From NCBI RefSeq assembly GCF_029626265.1, contig NZ_JARUBN010000008.1, positions 1-21,268 on the forward strand: a stretch of DNA of 21,268 nt, read 5' to 3'. Under the pieces are notes generated by a model. That model was given only the letters and a program-made list of their open reading frames with translations. It did no database searches and was not told where the DNA came from. Source of the stretch: Micromonospora sp. WMMD1102. Its GTDB lineage: Bacteria > Actinomycetota > Actinomycetes > Mycobacteriales > Micromonosporaceae. A program made the translations under genes and the position numbers. Positions 7,288-14,221 of the stretch are shown in pieces. The first letter of the stretch is position 1. Each line of letters opens with the position of its first letter.

Positions 7288-8589
7288 ATGCTCGACGCCG
7301 AGACGACCCAGGTACTCGAACCTGTGCCGCCACCGTCACCGCCACCAGCGCCGAAGCGGAGTCGCGCCCGCGGCTACTGGCTGCTGGCCATCGGGATGCT
7401 GATCGTGCTGCTGGCCGGTGCCACGCTCTACGCGATCGCGCCGCTGCGCACCCCGCTGCCCACGGCGGCCGTCACGCGTACCCTGCCGGAGGCGACGAGG
7501 ATTCCCGGCAAGGCGCCGGTGGTGCCGTGGCCAAGGACCGGGCAGGCCGCGCTCTCGGTCGAGGGGGTCGGCTCGTTCGGCACCTCCGGCGGGAACGAGC
7601 CGGTGCCGATCGCCAGCGTGACCAAGGTGATGACCGCGTACGTCATCCTCACCGAGCACCCGCTCGACCGGGGCGAGCACGGGCCGAAGCTGACGGTCAG
7701 CGCGGCACAGGCCGCCGCGTACCCGGCGGAGCTGGCCCGGGGCGAGTCCCTGGTGCCGGTCGTCGCGGGCGCGGTCTTCACCGAACGCCAGGCGCTCCAG
7801 GCGGTGCTGCTGCCGTCGGCGAACAACATGGCCCGGATCCTCGCCGCCTGGGACGCCGGCAGCGTCGAGGCGTTCGTCGAGAAGATGAACGACACCGCCG
7901 ACGCGCTCGGGATGAAGGACACCCGCTACACCGACCCGTCCGGGCTCGACCCGGGCACCGTGAGCACCGCCGTCGACCAGGTGATCCTGGCCCGCAAGGC
8001 GATGGAACTGCCGGCGTTCGCGGAGATCGTCGCGCAGAAGAAGGCCACCCTGCCGGTCGCCGGCGAGGTGAAGAACTACAACTCGCTGGTCGGCCGGGAC
8101 GGCGTGGTGGGGATCAAGACCGGCTCCACCGACGAGGCCGGCGGCTGTCTCGTCTTCGCCGCCGTCACCAGGGTCGGCGGTCGGAAGATCACCATCGTCG
8201 GTGCCGTGCTCGGCCAGCCCGGCGCGAACACCCCGGTGCAGCTCGACCGGGTCTTCAAGGCGACCCGCCCGCTGGTCCGGACCGCCGCCGCCGCGCTCAC
8301 CGTGCATCCGGTCGTCAAGGTCGGCGACCAGGTCGCCACCGTGCAGGGCCCGCTCGGCACCGGCACCACGATCCACGCCGGGAAGGAGCTGTCCGTGGTC
8401 GGCTGGCCCGGCATGCGGGTACGGCTGGACGTCGACATCCCGGCCGTACCGGACCGGCTTGCGGCGGAGACCGAACACGGCTCGATCACCGCGGTCGCCG
8501 GCCACGGTGCGCCGGTCACCGGCACACTCCGCTCCGGGGTACGCCTCGAACCGCCGAGCGACTGGGACCGGATCCGGCAGCACCGCTGA
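7288..8589 (+). CDS. D-alanyl-D-alanine carboxypeptidase (PBP5-like, peptidase S11)
   Basis: A 433-residue membrane-anchored peptidoglycan carboxypeptidase that trims the terminal D-Ala of stem peptides. A short proline-rich cytoplasmic tail (residues 1-28) precedes one membrane segment (about 31-50, YWLLAIGMLIVLLAGATLYA), so the enzyme faces outside. The serine penicillin-binding motifs are all present in order: SVTK with S110 and K113, SANN at 177-180, and KTGS at 277-280. A C-terminal region rich in beta strands follows. GGGGGA upstream of the ATG supports the start. It is transcribed alone, diverging from the DGPF/sigma operon and ending at a strong terminator. Low-molecular-weight PBP is certain; carboxypeptidase against endopeptidase activity is inferred. 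Confidence 0.92.
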   Translation: MLDAETTQVLEPVPPPSPPPAPKRSRARGYWLLAIGMLIVLLAGATLYAIAPLRTPLPTAAVTRTLPEATRIPGKAPVVPWPRTGQAALSVEGVGSFGTSGGNEPVPIASVTKVMTAYVILTEHPLDRGEHGPKLTVSAAQAAAYPAELARGESLVPVVAGAVFTERQALQAVLLPSANNMARILAAWDAGSVEAFVEKMNDTADALGMKDTRYTDPSGLDPGTVSTAVDQVILARKAMELPAFAEIVAQKKATLPVAGEVKNYNSLVGRDGVVGIKTGSTDEAGGCLVFAAVTRVGGRKITIVGAVLGQPGANTPVQLDRVFKATRPLVRTAAAALTVHPVVKVGDQVATVQGPLGTGTTIHAGKELSVVGWPGMRVRLDVDIPAVPDRLAAETEHGSITAVAGHGAPVTGTLRSGVRLEPPSDWDRIRQHR

Positions 8590-8597
8590 GCGGGGCT

Positions 8598-8639
8598 CGG
8601 GGCCCGGTCGGACGTTCGTGCCGTCCCGACCGGGCCCCG
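8598..8639. terminator. Bidirectional terminator
   Basis: CGGGGCCCGGTCGG (8598-8611) and its exact reverse complement (8626-8639) form a perfect 14-bp GC-rich stem with a 14-base loop. It lies between the convergent carboxypeptidase and VOC genes (8 and 14 bases from their stops). There is no U-tract, as is usual in actinomycetes. Confidence 0.8.
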
Positions 8640-8653
8640 CAGCGGTAGCGGGT

Positions 8654-9070
8654 TCAGGACGTCGGCTGGGTAAACCGGATGCTGTTGCCGAACGGGTCGC
8701 GCAGGCCGCAGTCGATACCGTACGGCCGCTCGGTCGGCTCCTCGGTGAACTCGACACCCTTGCCGAGCAGCGTCTCGTACGTCTTCCGGCAGTCGTCCGT
8801 ACTGAAGATCAACCAGCCACCGGTCGCGCCCTTCGTCAGCAGCTCGCGTACCTGCTGCGCCGTCTCCTCGGACAGGGCCGGCGGCCCCGGCGTCGTCAGC
8901 AGGATCTGCCGCTCCGGGTCGCCGGGGACGTTGACGGTCAACCAGCGCATGAAACCGAGATCGGTGTCGGTATTGACCTCCAGGCCGAGCTTGCCGACGT
9001 AGAAGTCAAGGGCCTCGTCCTGGTCGAGGACGAAAATCTGCGAGTGCGTGATGGCGTTGAACATGCCCAT
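8654..9070 (-). CDS. VOC (glyoxalase/bleomycin-resistance fold) protein
   Basis: A protein of about 138 residues with the paired beta-alpha-beta-beta-beta units of the vicinal oxygen chelate fold. It opens with ITHSQIFVLDQDEALDFYVG, a His and strand pattern typical of metal-binding VOC proteins, and ends with ERPYGIDCGLRDPFGNSIRF, the standard second half. Such proteins act as lyases, dioxygenases or drug-binding proteins; nothing here selects among these. Start codons at 9073 (GTG), 9070 and 9064 (ATG) are all possible and none has a clear ribosome binding site. The AraC-type gene lies 68 bases upstream on the same strand, so regulator and VOC gene are probably co-transcribed, a pairing common in actinobacteria. 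Confidence 0.87.
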   Translation of the reverse strand: MGMFNAITHSQIFVLDQDEALDFYVGKLGLEVNTDTDLGFMRWLTVNVPGDPERQILLTTPGPPALSEETAQQVRELLTKGATGGWLIFSTDDCRKTYETLLGKGVEFTEEPTERPYGIDCGLRDPFGNSIRFTQPTS

Positions 9071-9138
9071 CACGCTACGGATCGGCCGGGCCGAGAACTT
9101 ATCCGAAACTGCTCAGTCTGCTGTGCCGTATCCGCAGC

Positions 9139-9546
9139 TCAGCGCAGATCGACGGTGGGTCTCGTCCAGGCCATCGTGAAACAGTTCGGCACGTTCGGGG
9201 GCGCTGCCGGGCGCTCCTTCCGGTACTCCCTCGGGGAGCTGCCGACGATCTCCCGGAAGGTACGGCTGAAGGTGCCGAGGCTGCCGAAACCGACACCGAA
9301 GCAGATGTCGGTGACACTGCGGTCGGTCTCCCGGAGCAGGAACATCGCCCGCTCGACCCGACGCCGCTGGAGGTAGCGGTGCGGCGTCTCGCCGAACGTC
9401 GCCCGGAAGGTACGCGTGAAGTGCGCCTCCGAGACGTGCGCGATCCGGGCCAGCGCCGGTACGTCCAGCGGCTGCGCGTACGCCCGGTCCATCGCGTCCC
9501 GGGCCCGAAGCATCCGGCGGTTGTTCTCCTCAGCGGCCCGACTCAC
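9139..9546 (-). CDS. AraC-family transcriptional regulator (DNA-binding domain only)
   Basis: A 135-residue protein consisting almost only of the AraC double helix-turn-helix: PLDVPALARIAHVSEAHFTR forms the first, SVTDICFGVGFGSLGTFSRT the second, followed by the family signature FREIVGSSPREYRK. The usual N-terminal ligand-binding domain is absent, which is normal for this short subclass. A GTG at 9546 with GGAAG just before it is the likely start. The VOC gene downstream is its probable target or partner. The C-terminal tail of about 20 residues is not conserved in the family. Confidence 0.9.
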   Translation of the reverse strand: MSRAAEENNRRMLRARDAMDRAYAQPLDVPALARIAHVSEAHFTRTFRATFGETPHRYLQRRRVERAMFLLRETDRSVTDICFGVGFGSLGTFSRTFREIVGSSPREYRKERPAAPPNVPNCFTMAWTRPTVDLR

Positions 9547-9576
9547 ACTTCCATCACACCACGGCGTCCCGCCGCG

Positions 9577-9665
9577 TCAGACGCCCCAGATCAGCCCGGT
9601 GCCGAGCACCGCCACCACCGGGCGCCGGCTGAGCCGCTGCTGTAGGTAGAGCTGCGCCAGCCGAA
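9577..9665 (-). pseudogene. Possible C-terminal remnant of a membrane protein
   Basis: On the minus strand, a frame ending with the TGA at 9577-9579 reads LAQLYLQQRLSRRPVVAVLG then TGLIWGV. It looks like the last membrane helix and end of a transporter-like protein, but no family is recognised and no upstream part exists: at 9664-9675 the sequence changes at a 12-bp repeat that also bounds the dehydrogenase fragment. It may be chance coding potential. Confidence 0.25.
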
Positions 9666-10105
9666 CATCAGTTCAGGGTCCGCTGGGTCACTACCGCCAG
9701 CGGGCCGAGTACGGGTAGGGCTGTCCCTACAGCGGTGCTCCAGCGTTCCTGATGCTGCCGGTCAGCGGGAAGGTGACCCCGGTGAGCTGCTCGGAGGCCG
9801 TCCACAGGCGCCGTGCGAGGGCGTCGTCGCGGGCAGCTGCGGAGCGGCCAACCAGCCTGGCCCCACCGCGCGTCTGCAGGAAGCCGGTCGGGCCGGCGTA
9901 GCTGTTGCCCGGGATGTCCGCCACCGCCGCGTAGAGGGTGGGCAGCGCCCCGTCCTCCTCGCTCTGCGAAAGCAGGTTGACGACTCTCCGCTGGAGCGCC
10001 TCGATCCAGGGGCGTTCGCCGGCCGGGCGCAGCAGGTTCGTGGCCGCCATTCCGGGATGCGCGCGGATCACACCGGTCCAAAGCACCGGTCCAAACATCA
10101 GTTCA
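9664..10105. repeat. 12-bp direct repeats bounding a gene fragment
   Basis: AACATCAGTTCA occurs at 9664-9675 and again at 10094-10105, exactly 430 bases apart. The interval contains the dehydrogenase fragment. Beside the right copy a 13-bp unit, CACCGGTCCAAAG, is tandemly duplicated (10071-10095), at the point where similarity to the dehydrogenase stops. The pattern suggests recombination or insertion joints. Confidence 0.55.
9727..10080 (-). pseudogene. Short-chain dehydrogenase, C-terminal fragment
   Basis: On the minus strand the frame reads AHPGMAATNLLRP, then NLLSQSEEDGALPTLYAA, NSYAGPTGFLQTRGG and ARRLWTASEQLTGVTFPL. These match the last third of an NAD(P)-dependent retinol dehydrogenase-like SDR, where the HPG(M/W)-T motif follows the active site. 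The Rossmann dinucleotide site and the catalytic Tyr-x-x-x-Lys are missing, so it cannot be active. Similarity starts abruptly near 10065 at a small tandem repeat, and the upstream open frame to 10227 is unrelated sequence. It marks the edge between the core and accessory parts of the window. Confidence 0.75.
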
Positions 10106-10369
10106 CACCAGGCAGAAGGCGAAGGACGTGTCTCGACGTCTCGCTTACAAGCTCCGCGCATCGCGTCCGCACACGCCGGGAACGGCTGCACGCTCCGAAC
10201 TTCGTCCATGCCAGCGCTCGTCAACACGCCACCGTCCGACCCGACTGCTGTCAGTCGGGCCTTCCGGGCTGCGGTATCGTCTGGCGCCGGCTATTCGAGT
10301 AATCCTGGCGCCAACGTCTGTTTGTGGTTCCCGAGGTAGCGGTAATCGGACGTACTGGAGGTTGATCGC
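10106..10369. other. Gap of 264 bases before the LRR gene, with a hairpin
   Basis: No gene is supported. A perfect hairpin at 10240-10259 (CCCGACTG, loop CTGT, CAGTCGGG) could be a terminator. TATCGT about 100 bases before the LRR start is a possible -10 box, unsupported by a clear -35. Confidence 0.35.
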
Positions 10370-10858
10370 GTGGCTTCGAAGGTCGACGATCGGATTCAGA
10401 AAGCACTGCGTCGCGGTGCCTCTTCGTTGAATCTTGCTGAGCTTGAATTGGCGTTCCTGCCCGAGACGCTGGGCAACCTCACCAACCTCACCGAGCTCCA
10501 CCTGTACGACAACGAGCTCACCGCGCTGCCCGACACACTGGGCAACCTCACCAACCTCACCAACCTCTACCTGGCCCACAACCAGCTCACCGCGCTGCCC
10601 GACACACTGGGCAACCTCACCAACCTCACCAAGCTCCACCTGACCAGCAACCAGCTCACCGCGCTGCCCGACACACTGGGCAACCTCACCAACCTCACCA
10701 AGCTCCACCTGACCAGCAACCAGCTCACCGCGCTGCCCGACACACTGGGCAACCTCACCAACCTCACCGGGCTCTACCTGCACGGCAACCAGCTCACCGC
10801 GCTGCCCGGCGCCCTAGGCAACCTCACCGACCTCAGCGATCAGCTCCCCTGGTTCTGA
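10370..10858 (+). CDS. Short leucine-rich-repeat protein
   Basis: A 162-residue protein. A charged N-terminus (VASKVDDRIQKALRRG) is followed by five to six leucine-rich repeats of 23 residues with the pattern LPDTLGNLTNLTxLxLxxNQLTA, ending abruptly in DLSDQLPWF. The repeats should form a curved solenoid for protein binding. There is no signal peptide or membrane segment, so it is cytoplasmic. GGAGG 8 bases before the GTG at 10370 fixes the start. Bacterial LRR proteins of this type are often longer or fused to signalling domains; the missing C-terminal cap and the adjacent debris suggest a shortened relative. Partner and function are unknown. Confidence 0.8.
   Translation: MASKVDDRIQKALRRGASSLNLAELELAFLPETLGNLTNLTELHLYDNELTALPDTLGNLTNLTNLYLAHNQLTALPDTLGNLTNLTKLHLTSNQLTALPDTLGNLTNLTKLHLTSNQLTALPDTLGNLTNLTGLYLHGNQLTALPGALGNLTDLSDQLPWF
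10457..10837 (+). repeat. 69-bp tandem DNA repeats within the LRR gene
   Basis: Units start at 10457, 10526, 10595, 10664 and 10733, with a partial sixth at 10802. Units three and four (10595-10663 and 10664-10732) are identical at every base, including synonymous sites, so the array has expanded recently. In-frame units of 69 bases allow the protein to gain or lose one repeat without a frameshift. Confidence 0.92.
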
Positions 10859-11277
10859 ACCGCCGCAAAGCGAGACCACCCTTTGGCCATCCCGTCTGCC
10901 ATCGACCCGCCCAAACGTGGAAGCGGGCCGCCGCCCGGCTTGCCACGTCAAGCGGACCTTGACTTCCTGGTGAACGGCGACGAGTCGGGGACGGGGGTGA
11001 CGGCGCGCTCCATGTAAGGGCAGGCCATCGGCCTGCCCACGACTCCTGCCCAAGGGTCGCAGAGGCTCTGAGGTCAAGTGCGGCCCGCAGGGCCGTCGCT
11101 TGCGATACGTAGCGCCCTTGAGCTTGGAGGAGCAGCCCGGCACAATCGCGCCGGCCACCCCGGCCCCGACGGCCGAAACCCGCTGCGCGGACCCGGCGTG
11201 CCCTTTTCTGCGCCGCGTCGCTCGGGCACGGCGTGGCCGGCCGCCAGCGACGAACCTCCACCACTCTCAGACCGATC
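10859..11277. other. Gap of about 420 bases after the LRR gene, hairpins only
   Basis: No supported gene. An imperfect hairpin at 10915-10948 (ACGTGG with CCACGT outside, AAGC and GGGC inside, two bulges) lies 57 bases after the LRR stop and may be its terminator. A perfect 9-bp hairpin at 11018-11038 (GGGCAGGCC, loop ATC, GGCCTGCCC) is a second one. Open frames on both strands show no recognisable domain. Confidence 0.45.
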
Positions 11278-11690
11278 CAGGGCTTTCGCAAGGTCGAGAT
11301 ATGCCCGTTTTAGACAAGTCCAAGGAGTCGTAGGGATCGGTACGGGTCTCGGCCGTTTCGGCGGAGGGCTGGCGCGATCGAGGTGACGCCGTCCAGGCGG
11401 AGAAGGCTGATTGCGGTGTTGCGGAGGGTGGCTAGGGCGCGGGATGCGTTGCCCGTCCGCAGCCGGCTGGCGTCCTCGCGGTAGGTGGTGTCGCGAACAT
11501 GGTGAAGTACCTCGATGGCCCAGTGTCCGCGTAGCCAGTCGGCCACGTCGGCAGGGCTGGCCTGAGCTGCGGTAAGGCTGGTGATTGCGTACACGGTGAC
11601 GGTGGACCAGTGGCCGGTGGCCGCGTTGTACCGGCGGCGTCGGATCCGCAGCGCCTGAACCGCGTACGGCAAGTCCAGCGTGAGCGGTCC
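11278..11690 (-). mobile_element. ISAs1-family insertion sequence, end fragment
   Basis: One IS end is kept: CAGGGCTTTCGCAA starts at 11278 and resembles the CAGGGCTATTGCGT end of the intact ISAs1-family element at 12275. About 30 bases inside it is the natural stop of the transposase. The other end and more than half of the transposase are missing; the sequence switches near 11690 to an unrelated gene remnant. It is a different member from the intact copy, as the protein ends clearly differ. Confidence 0.75.
11310..11690 (-). pseudogene. ISAs1-family transposase, C-terminal fragment
   Basis: The minus-strand frame reads [16 protein letters not shown], then [35 protein letters not shown] and [15 protein letters not shown], ending in [14 protein letters not shown]. 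These are the last roughly 125 residues of an ISAs1 (DDE) transposase, including the catalytic glutamate region (HWAIE, then [13 protein letters not shown]). The two catalytic aspartates and the N-terminus are missing, so it is inactive. The same segment can be aligned by eye with the end of the intact transposase at 12378-13637. Confidence 0.85.
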
Positions 11691-11692
11691 GA

Positions 11693-11824
11693 GGCAAGGG
11701 CGGCAAGCCGAAGAAGAGCGACACCTCGAAAAAGGGCGACGGGCCGAAGAAGGCGGGCAGGGGCAAGCGGCGCGGCGACGACCCGGACGACGGGATGGCC
11801 GGCGCGGTGGCCCGGCGGCGCTAA
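11693..11824 (+). pseudogene. Lysine-rich C-terminal remnant of an unidentified gene
   Basis: A plus-strand frame ending in TAA at 11822-11824 reads [20 protein letters not shown] then [20 protein letters not shown] and RRR. The strongly basic, low-complexity tail resembles the end of a real actinobacterial protein rather than random sequence. Its start is cut off where the ISAs1 fragment begins. It points towards the tRNA-Gly scar, so it is probably the host gene that lay downstream of that tRNA before integration (inference). No family is recognised. Confidence 0.4.
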
Positions 11825-11871
11825 TGGCCCGTGGATGGCCCAAAGCATGATCGCGGCTCGGAGCATATCAG

Positions 11872-11957
11872 AGGCCCTGGCTGGGACTGATGTCCTGACC
11901 AGGGCCTTTCGGTTGGAGCGGGTGACGGGAATCGAACCCGCACTGTCAGCTTGGGAA
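11872..11957 (-). repeat. att-like direct repeat, copy 1 (tRNA-Gly 3' half plus terminator)
   Basis: An 86-bp block that recurs almost unchanged at 14719-14805. It contains a tRNA-Gly(CCC) 3' half (11914-11957, minus) and its downstream hairpin, AGGCCCTGG (11872-11880) with CCAGGGCCT (11899-11907). Identity ends exactly at the anticodon loop, the usual crossover place of tyrosine recombinases that use tRNA genes. It is interpreted as the left end of an integrated element. Confidence 0.8.
11914..11957 (-). pseudogene. tRNA-Gly(CCC) 3' fragment, copy 1
   Basis: The minus strand reads from the anticodon loop TTCCCAA through GCTGA, the T arm (GCGGGTTCGATTCCCGT), the acceptor strand CACCCGC, discriminator T and an encoded CCA. 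The 5' half (acceptor strand, D arm, anticodon 5' stem) is absent; the next bases do not pair with GCTGA. It is not a functional tRNA. Confidence 0.85.
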
Positions 11958-12055
11958 GTGTCGAAGGTAGGCCGCCTGACCAACTGGCGCCCTGGTCACG
12001 GCGATCATCTAGCGGCCCCGGACGGCCTCCGCTGTCCTGGCCCAATGGCACGTTA

Positions 12056-12274
12056 ATGGCACGCCGTCGACATGAGCGCTTGGTCGACCTCACGCGCGAG
12101 GCGTGGAAGTCGATAGCCATCGGTGCTGGCGTCGCTTTGCGGATACCAGTTGATCTTATCCATGGGGTTTCCTCGGCTGCCGTTACAGCGCAGCCTCCTC
12201 AGCTCGGTTCACCTGTATCAATAGTCATGCGGGCCATCAAAGGCGAGTATCGGCCCGACCTATCCACCCAACAG
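12056..12274 (+). pseudogene. Small gene interrupted by the IS (first part; resumes at 13652-13687)
   Basis: From the ATG at 12056 the frame reads MARRRHERLVDLTREAWKSI through a hydrophobic stretch (AIGAGVALRIPVDLI) to STQQ at 12274, where the IS begins. If the IS and one copy of the 9-bp target duplication are removed, the frame continues as PVAARTLRYLP and stops at 13685-13687, giving 84 residues. Codon use is less GC-biased than in the core genes. No family is recognised, and an open frame of this size could be chance. In the present arrangement the frame runs into the IS and stops at 12349. Confidence 0.4.
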
Positions 12275-13642
12275 CAGGGCTATTGCGTGTTTGGTCGAGT
12301 GGCCGTTGAACTGGGGATTCCCGGGGTGGGCGGACCCTTGCGGGGTTGAGGAAGGCGGGTGAGGCCTGTAGGTGATCATGGAGTTCTCGACGCTCCCGGA
12401 CACCTTGAGGACCTCACCCGCGATGTCAGCATGCCCGATTCAGGTACTGTCCGCAGTTCGCACCCCCACCGACTCGCCACCGCGCCTTGTCACCGAGGGT
12501 GAAGAAGCTGGGCTCCAGCACTCGTTGGCCACCATCGCGGACCCCCGGTCCCCGCGTGGGGCGCGTTACCCGCTCGTCGGGCTACTGACCGTCGCGGTGT
12601 GCGCCGTGACCGCCGGCGCATCATCGTTCGCGGCCATCGCGGACTGGCTGCACGACCTCGATGACCTCGCCAGGGCCCGGCTCGGGTTCATCCGCGCCGT
12701 CCCGGCCGCGACCACGATCTGGCGGCTGCTGACCAGGTTGGACGCTGACCTGCTGGCCACCGTGCTCGCCGACTGGCTGCGTACCCGCGTCCCGCCTCCG
12801 GTCACGCCCCGACCTCGGCGGTACCGGATCGTCATCGCCATCGACGGCAAGACCATGCGCGGCGCCCGCCGCGCCGATGGCAGCCGGGTCCACCTGCTGT
12901 CCGCGCTGGACACCAGCACCGGCATCGTGCTCGCTCAGGTCACCGTGGCCGCGAAAAGCAACGAAATCCCCGCGTTCACCCCACTGCTGGACGCGGTCGA
13001 ACAGGTTCTGGGTAGCCTGGACGGCCTCATCTTCGTGGCCGACGCCCTCCATACACAGACCAGCCACGCGACCGAGGTCGCCGCTCGCGGCGCCGACCTG
13101 CTCATCCCGGTCAAAGGTAACCAGCCGACCGTGTTTGCCCAGCTCAAGGCCTTGCCCTGGGCCCAGGTCCCGGTGGGTGACCGACGCCGCGAAACCGGTC
13201 ACGGCCGGCGGGAGACCCGCACGGTCAAGGCGCTCACCGTAGCCACCCCCGGCGGTCTGCTGTTCCCTCACGCCGAGCAGGCCGTCCGGATCACCCGCAC
13301 CCGCACCCTCAAGGGCAAGACCACCAGGGAAACCGCCTACTACACCATCTCCCTCCCCGCCGAGCACGCCCAACCCGCGGACCTGCAGTCCTGGGCCCGA
13401 AACGAGTGGCTGATCGAGAATCAGGTCCATCATGTCCGCGACGTCACGTTCCGTGAAGACCTCCACCAAGCCAGAACCGGCACCGGCCCCGCAATCATGG
13501 CGACGCTACGTAACACCGCGGCCAGTTACCACCGCACCAACGGCGATACCAACATCGCCCGCGCCACCAGACGCGCCGACCGTCGCCCGCACGACCTCAT
13601 CACTGCAATGACCAGCAGCTACCCCAGAACGCAATGACCCTG
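12275..13642 (+). mobile_element. Intact ISAs1-family insertion sequence
   Basis: A complete 1368-bp element. The left end CAGGGCTATTGCGT (12275) is matched in inverted form by the right end (CAGGGTCATTGCGTT read on the minus strand from 13642). It is flanked by a perfect 9-bp target duplication, ACCCAACAG, at 12266-12274 and 13643-13651, within the 8-10 bp expected for the family. It carries one intact transposase whose stop codon lies inside the right end. Perfect duplications and an open frame indicate recent insertion. Confidence 0.93.
12378..13637 (+). CDS. ISAs1-family transposase
   Basis: A DDE transposase of about 419 residues that moves the surrounding IS. An N-terminal DUF4338/DDE_Tnp_1-associated region (HSLATIADPRSPRGARYPLV) precedes the catalytic domain with the first aspartate in IAIDGKTMRGARR, the second in FVADALHTQTSH, and the glutamate in WLIENQVHHVRDVTFREDLH. 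The end, MATLRNTAASYHRTNG, matches the fragment at 11310-11690. The ATG at 12378 is two codons after an in-frame GTG; neither has a good ribosome binding site. The stop lies in the right terminal repeat. Length is within the usual range (about 370-430), and no frameshift is seen. Confidence 0.94.
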   Translation: MEFSTLPDTLRTSPAMSACPIQVLSAVRTPTDSPPRLVTEGEEAGLQHSLATIADPRSPRGARYPLVGLLTVAVCAVTAGASSFAAIADWLHDLDDLARARLGFIRAVPAATTIWRLLTRLDADLLATVLADWLRTRVPPPVTPRPRRYRIVIAIDGKTMRGARRADGSRVHLLSALDTSTGIVLAQVTVAAKSNEIPAFTPLLDAVEQVLGSLDGLIFVADALHTQTSHATEVAARGADLLIPVKGNQPTVFAQLKALPWAQVPVGDRRRETGHGRRETRTVKALTVATPGGLLFPHAEQAVRITRTRTLKGKTTRETAYYTISLPAEHAQPADLQSWARNEWLIENQVHHVRDVTFREDLHQARTGTGPAIMATLRNTAASYHRTNGDTNIARATRRADRRPHDLITAMTSSYPRTQ

Positions 13643-13715
13643 ACCCAACAGCCAGTAGCGGCCAGAACACTGAGATATCTACCCTAAGCCTCTCGCGAGA
13701 TTCACGGTGGTGACG

Positions 13716-13994
13716 ATGGCTCGGCGTGCCGTCTGGGTGGCAGTGCTCAACATCAGCTGGCGAACCGCGGAGAAGATTGCGGCCAAACATCAACTGACCT
13801 GCGACGAGGTACGGGACGCCGTGGTCTGCGTTGCCGGGTTGACGTACAGCTGGGACATCGATGAACATCGTGGGGAGCGAGCGATCATCCAGGTCGAGCT
13901 TCGAGGAAGACGCGCCCTGGTTGTCCTATATCCATCCGATGACCCGATTGGGGACGTTTGGAACCTAGGCAGCGCTTACTTTGTTGATAGCTAG
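13716..13994 (+). CDS. Putative BrnT/RelE-like toxin
   Basis: A 92-residue protein. It contains an N-terminal helix pair (TAEKIAAKHQLTCDEVRDAV) and a strand-rich second half (RAIIQVELRGRRALVVLYP, then DVWNLGSAYFV). This helix-helix-strand pattern, with 'H-x-L-T-x-D-E-V-R-D' followed by 'G-R-x-A-L-V-V-L-Y', resembles BrnT-type ribonuclease toxins. Toxin first, antitoxin second is also the BrnTA gene order. Similarity was judged by eye only. In-frame GTGs at 13707 and 13710 are alternative starts. Only 64 bases separate the right target duplication of the IS from the ATG, so the native promoter may have been displaced. Confidence 0.55.
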   Translation: MARRAVWVAVLNISWRTAEKIAAKHQLTCDEVRDAVVCVAGLTYSWDIDEHRGERAIIQVELRGRRALVVLYPSDDPIGDVWNLGSAYFVDS

Positions 13995-14026
13995 CCAGCC
14001 ACACCAGGAGAAGGGATGATGACCCC

Positions 14027-14221
14027 ATGGCCAGCAACGACGAGTTCTATGAGGCTGACGAGCCGGTAGACAAGATCATAGAGGCGTTCAACCGGGGCGA
14101 GAAGGGCGTCACAGGGCGGCCGACCTGGTCAAACACCTCGTACCTGAAGCTACCGGGACGGGTGGAGCAGATCATCAGCAACCTGACCAACAAGTCGACG
14201 CGAGAGTTACCCGCCCACTGA
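14027..14221 (+). CDS. Putative small antitoxin
   Basis: A 64-residue acidic protein beginning MASNDEFYEADEPVDKIIEA and containing FNRGEKGVTGRP, a pattern I associate with small actinobacterial proteins next to BrnT-like genes. It has no clear DNA-binding fold. GGAGAAGGG upstream of the ATG is a good ribosome binding site. It follows the toxin candidate by 32 bases and its TGA overlaps the next ATG, so the three genes form one operon. One rare TTA codon occurs at codon 61. Its antitoxin role is inferred from size, charge and position. Confidence 0.55.
   Translation: MASNDEFYEADEPVDKIIEAFNRGEKGVTGRPTWSNTSYLKLPGRVEQIISNLTNKSTRELPAH

Noticed and set aside
10145..10783. Minus-strand frame with repeats (VGEVAQCVGQRGELV) opposite the LRR gene
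   Set aside because: A by-product of the 69-bp repeats; the plus strand gives a clear LRR protein with a good ribosome binding site.
10457..10837. Regular repeats resembling a CRISPR array
   Set aside because: Units are contiguous without spacers, coding and in frame with LRR residues.
11100..11333. 77-codon plus frame ending [10 protein letters not shown]
   Set aside because: Its last part lies within the ISAs1 end and transposase stop region; the protein-like ending is chance.
11914..11957. Possible complete tRNA-Gly
   Set aside because: No 5' half: the bases preceding the anticodon loop do not pair, and no D arm or acceptor strand is found. The same holds for 14762-14805.
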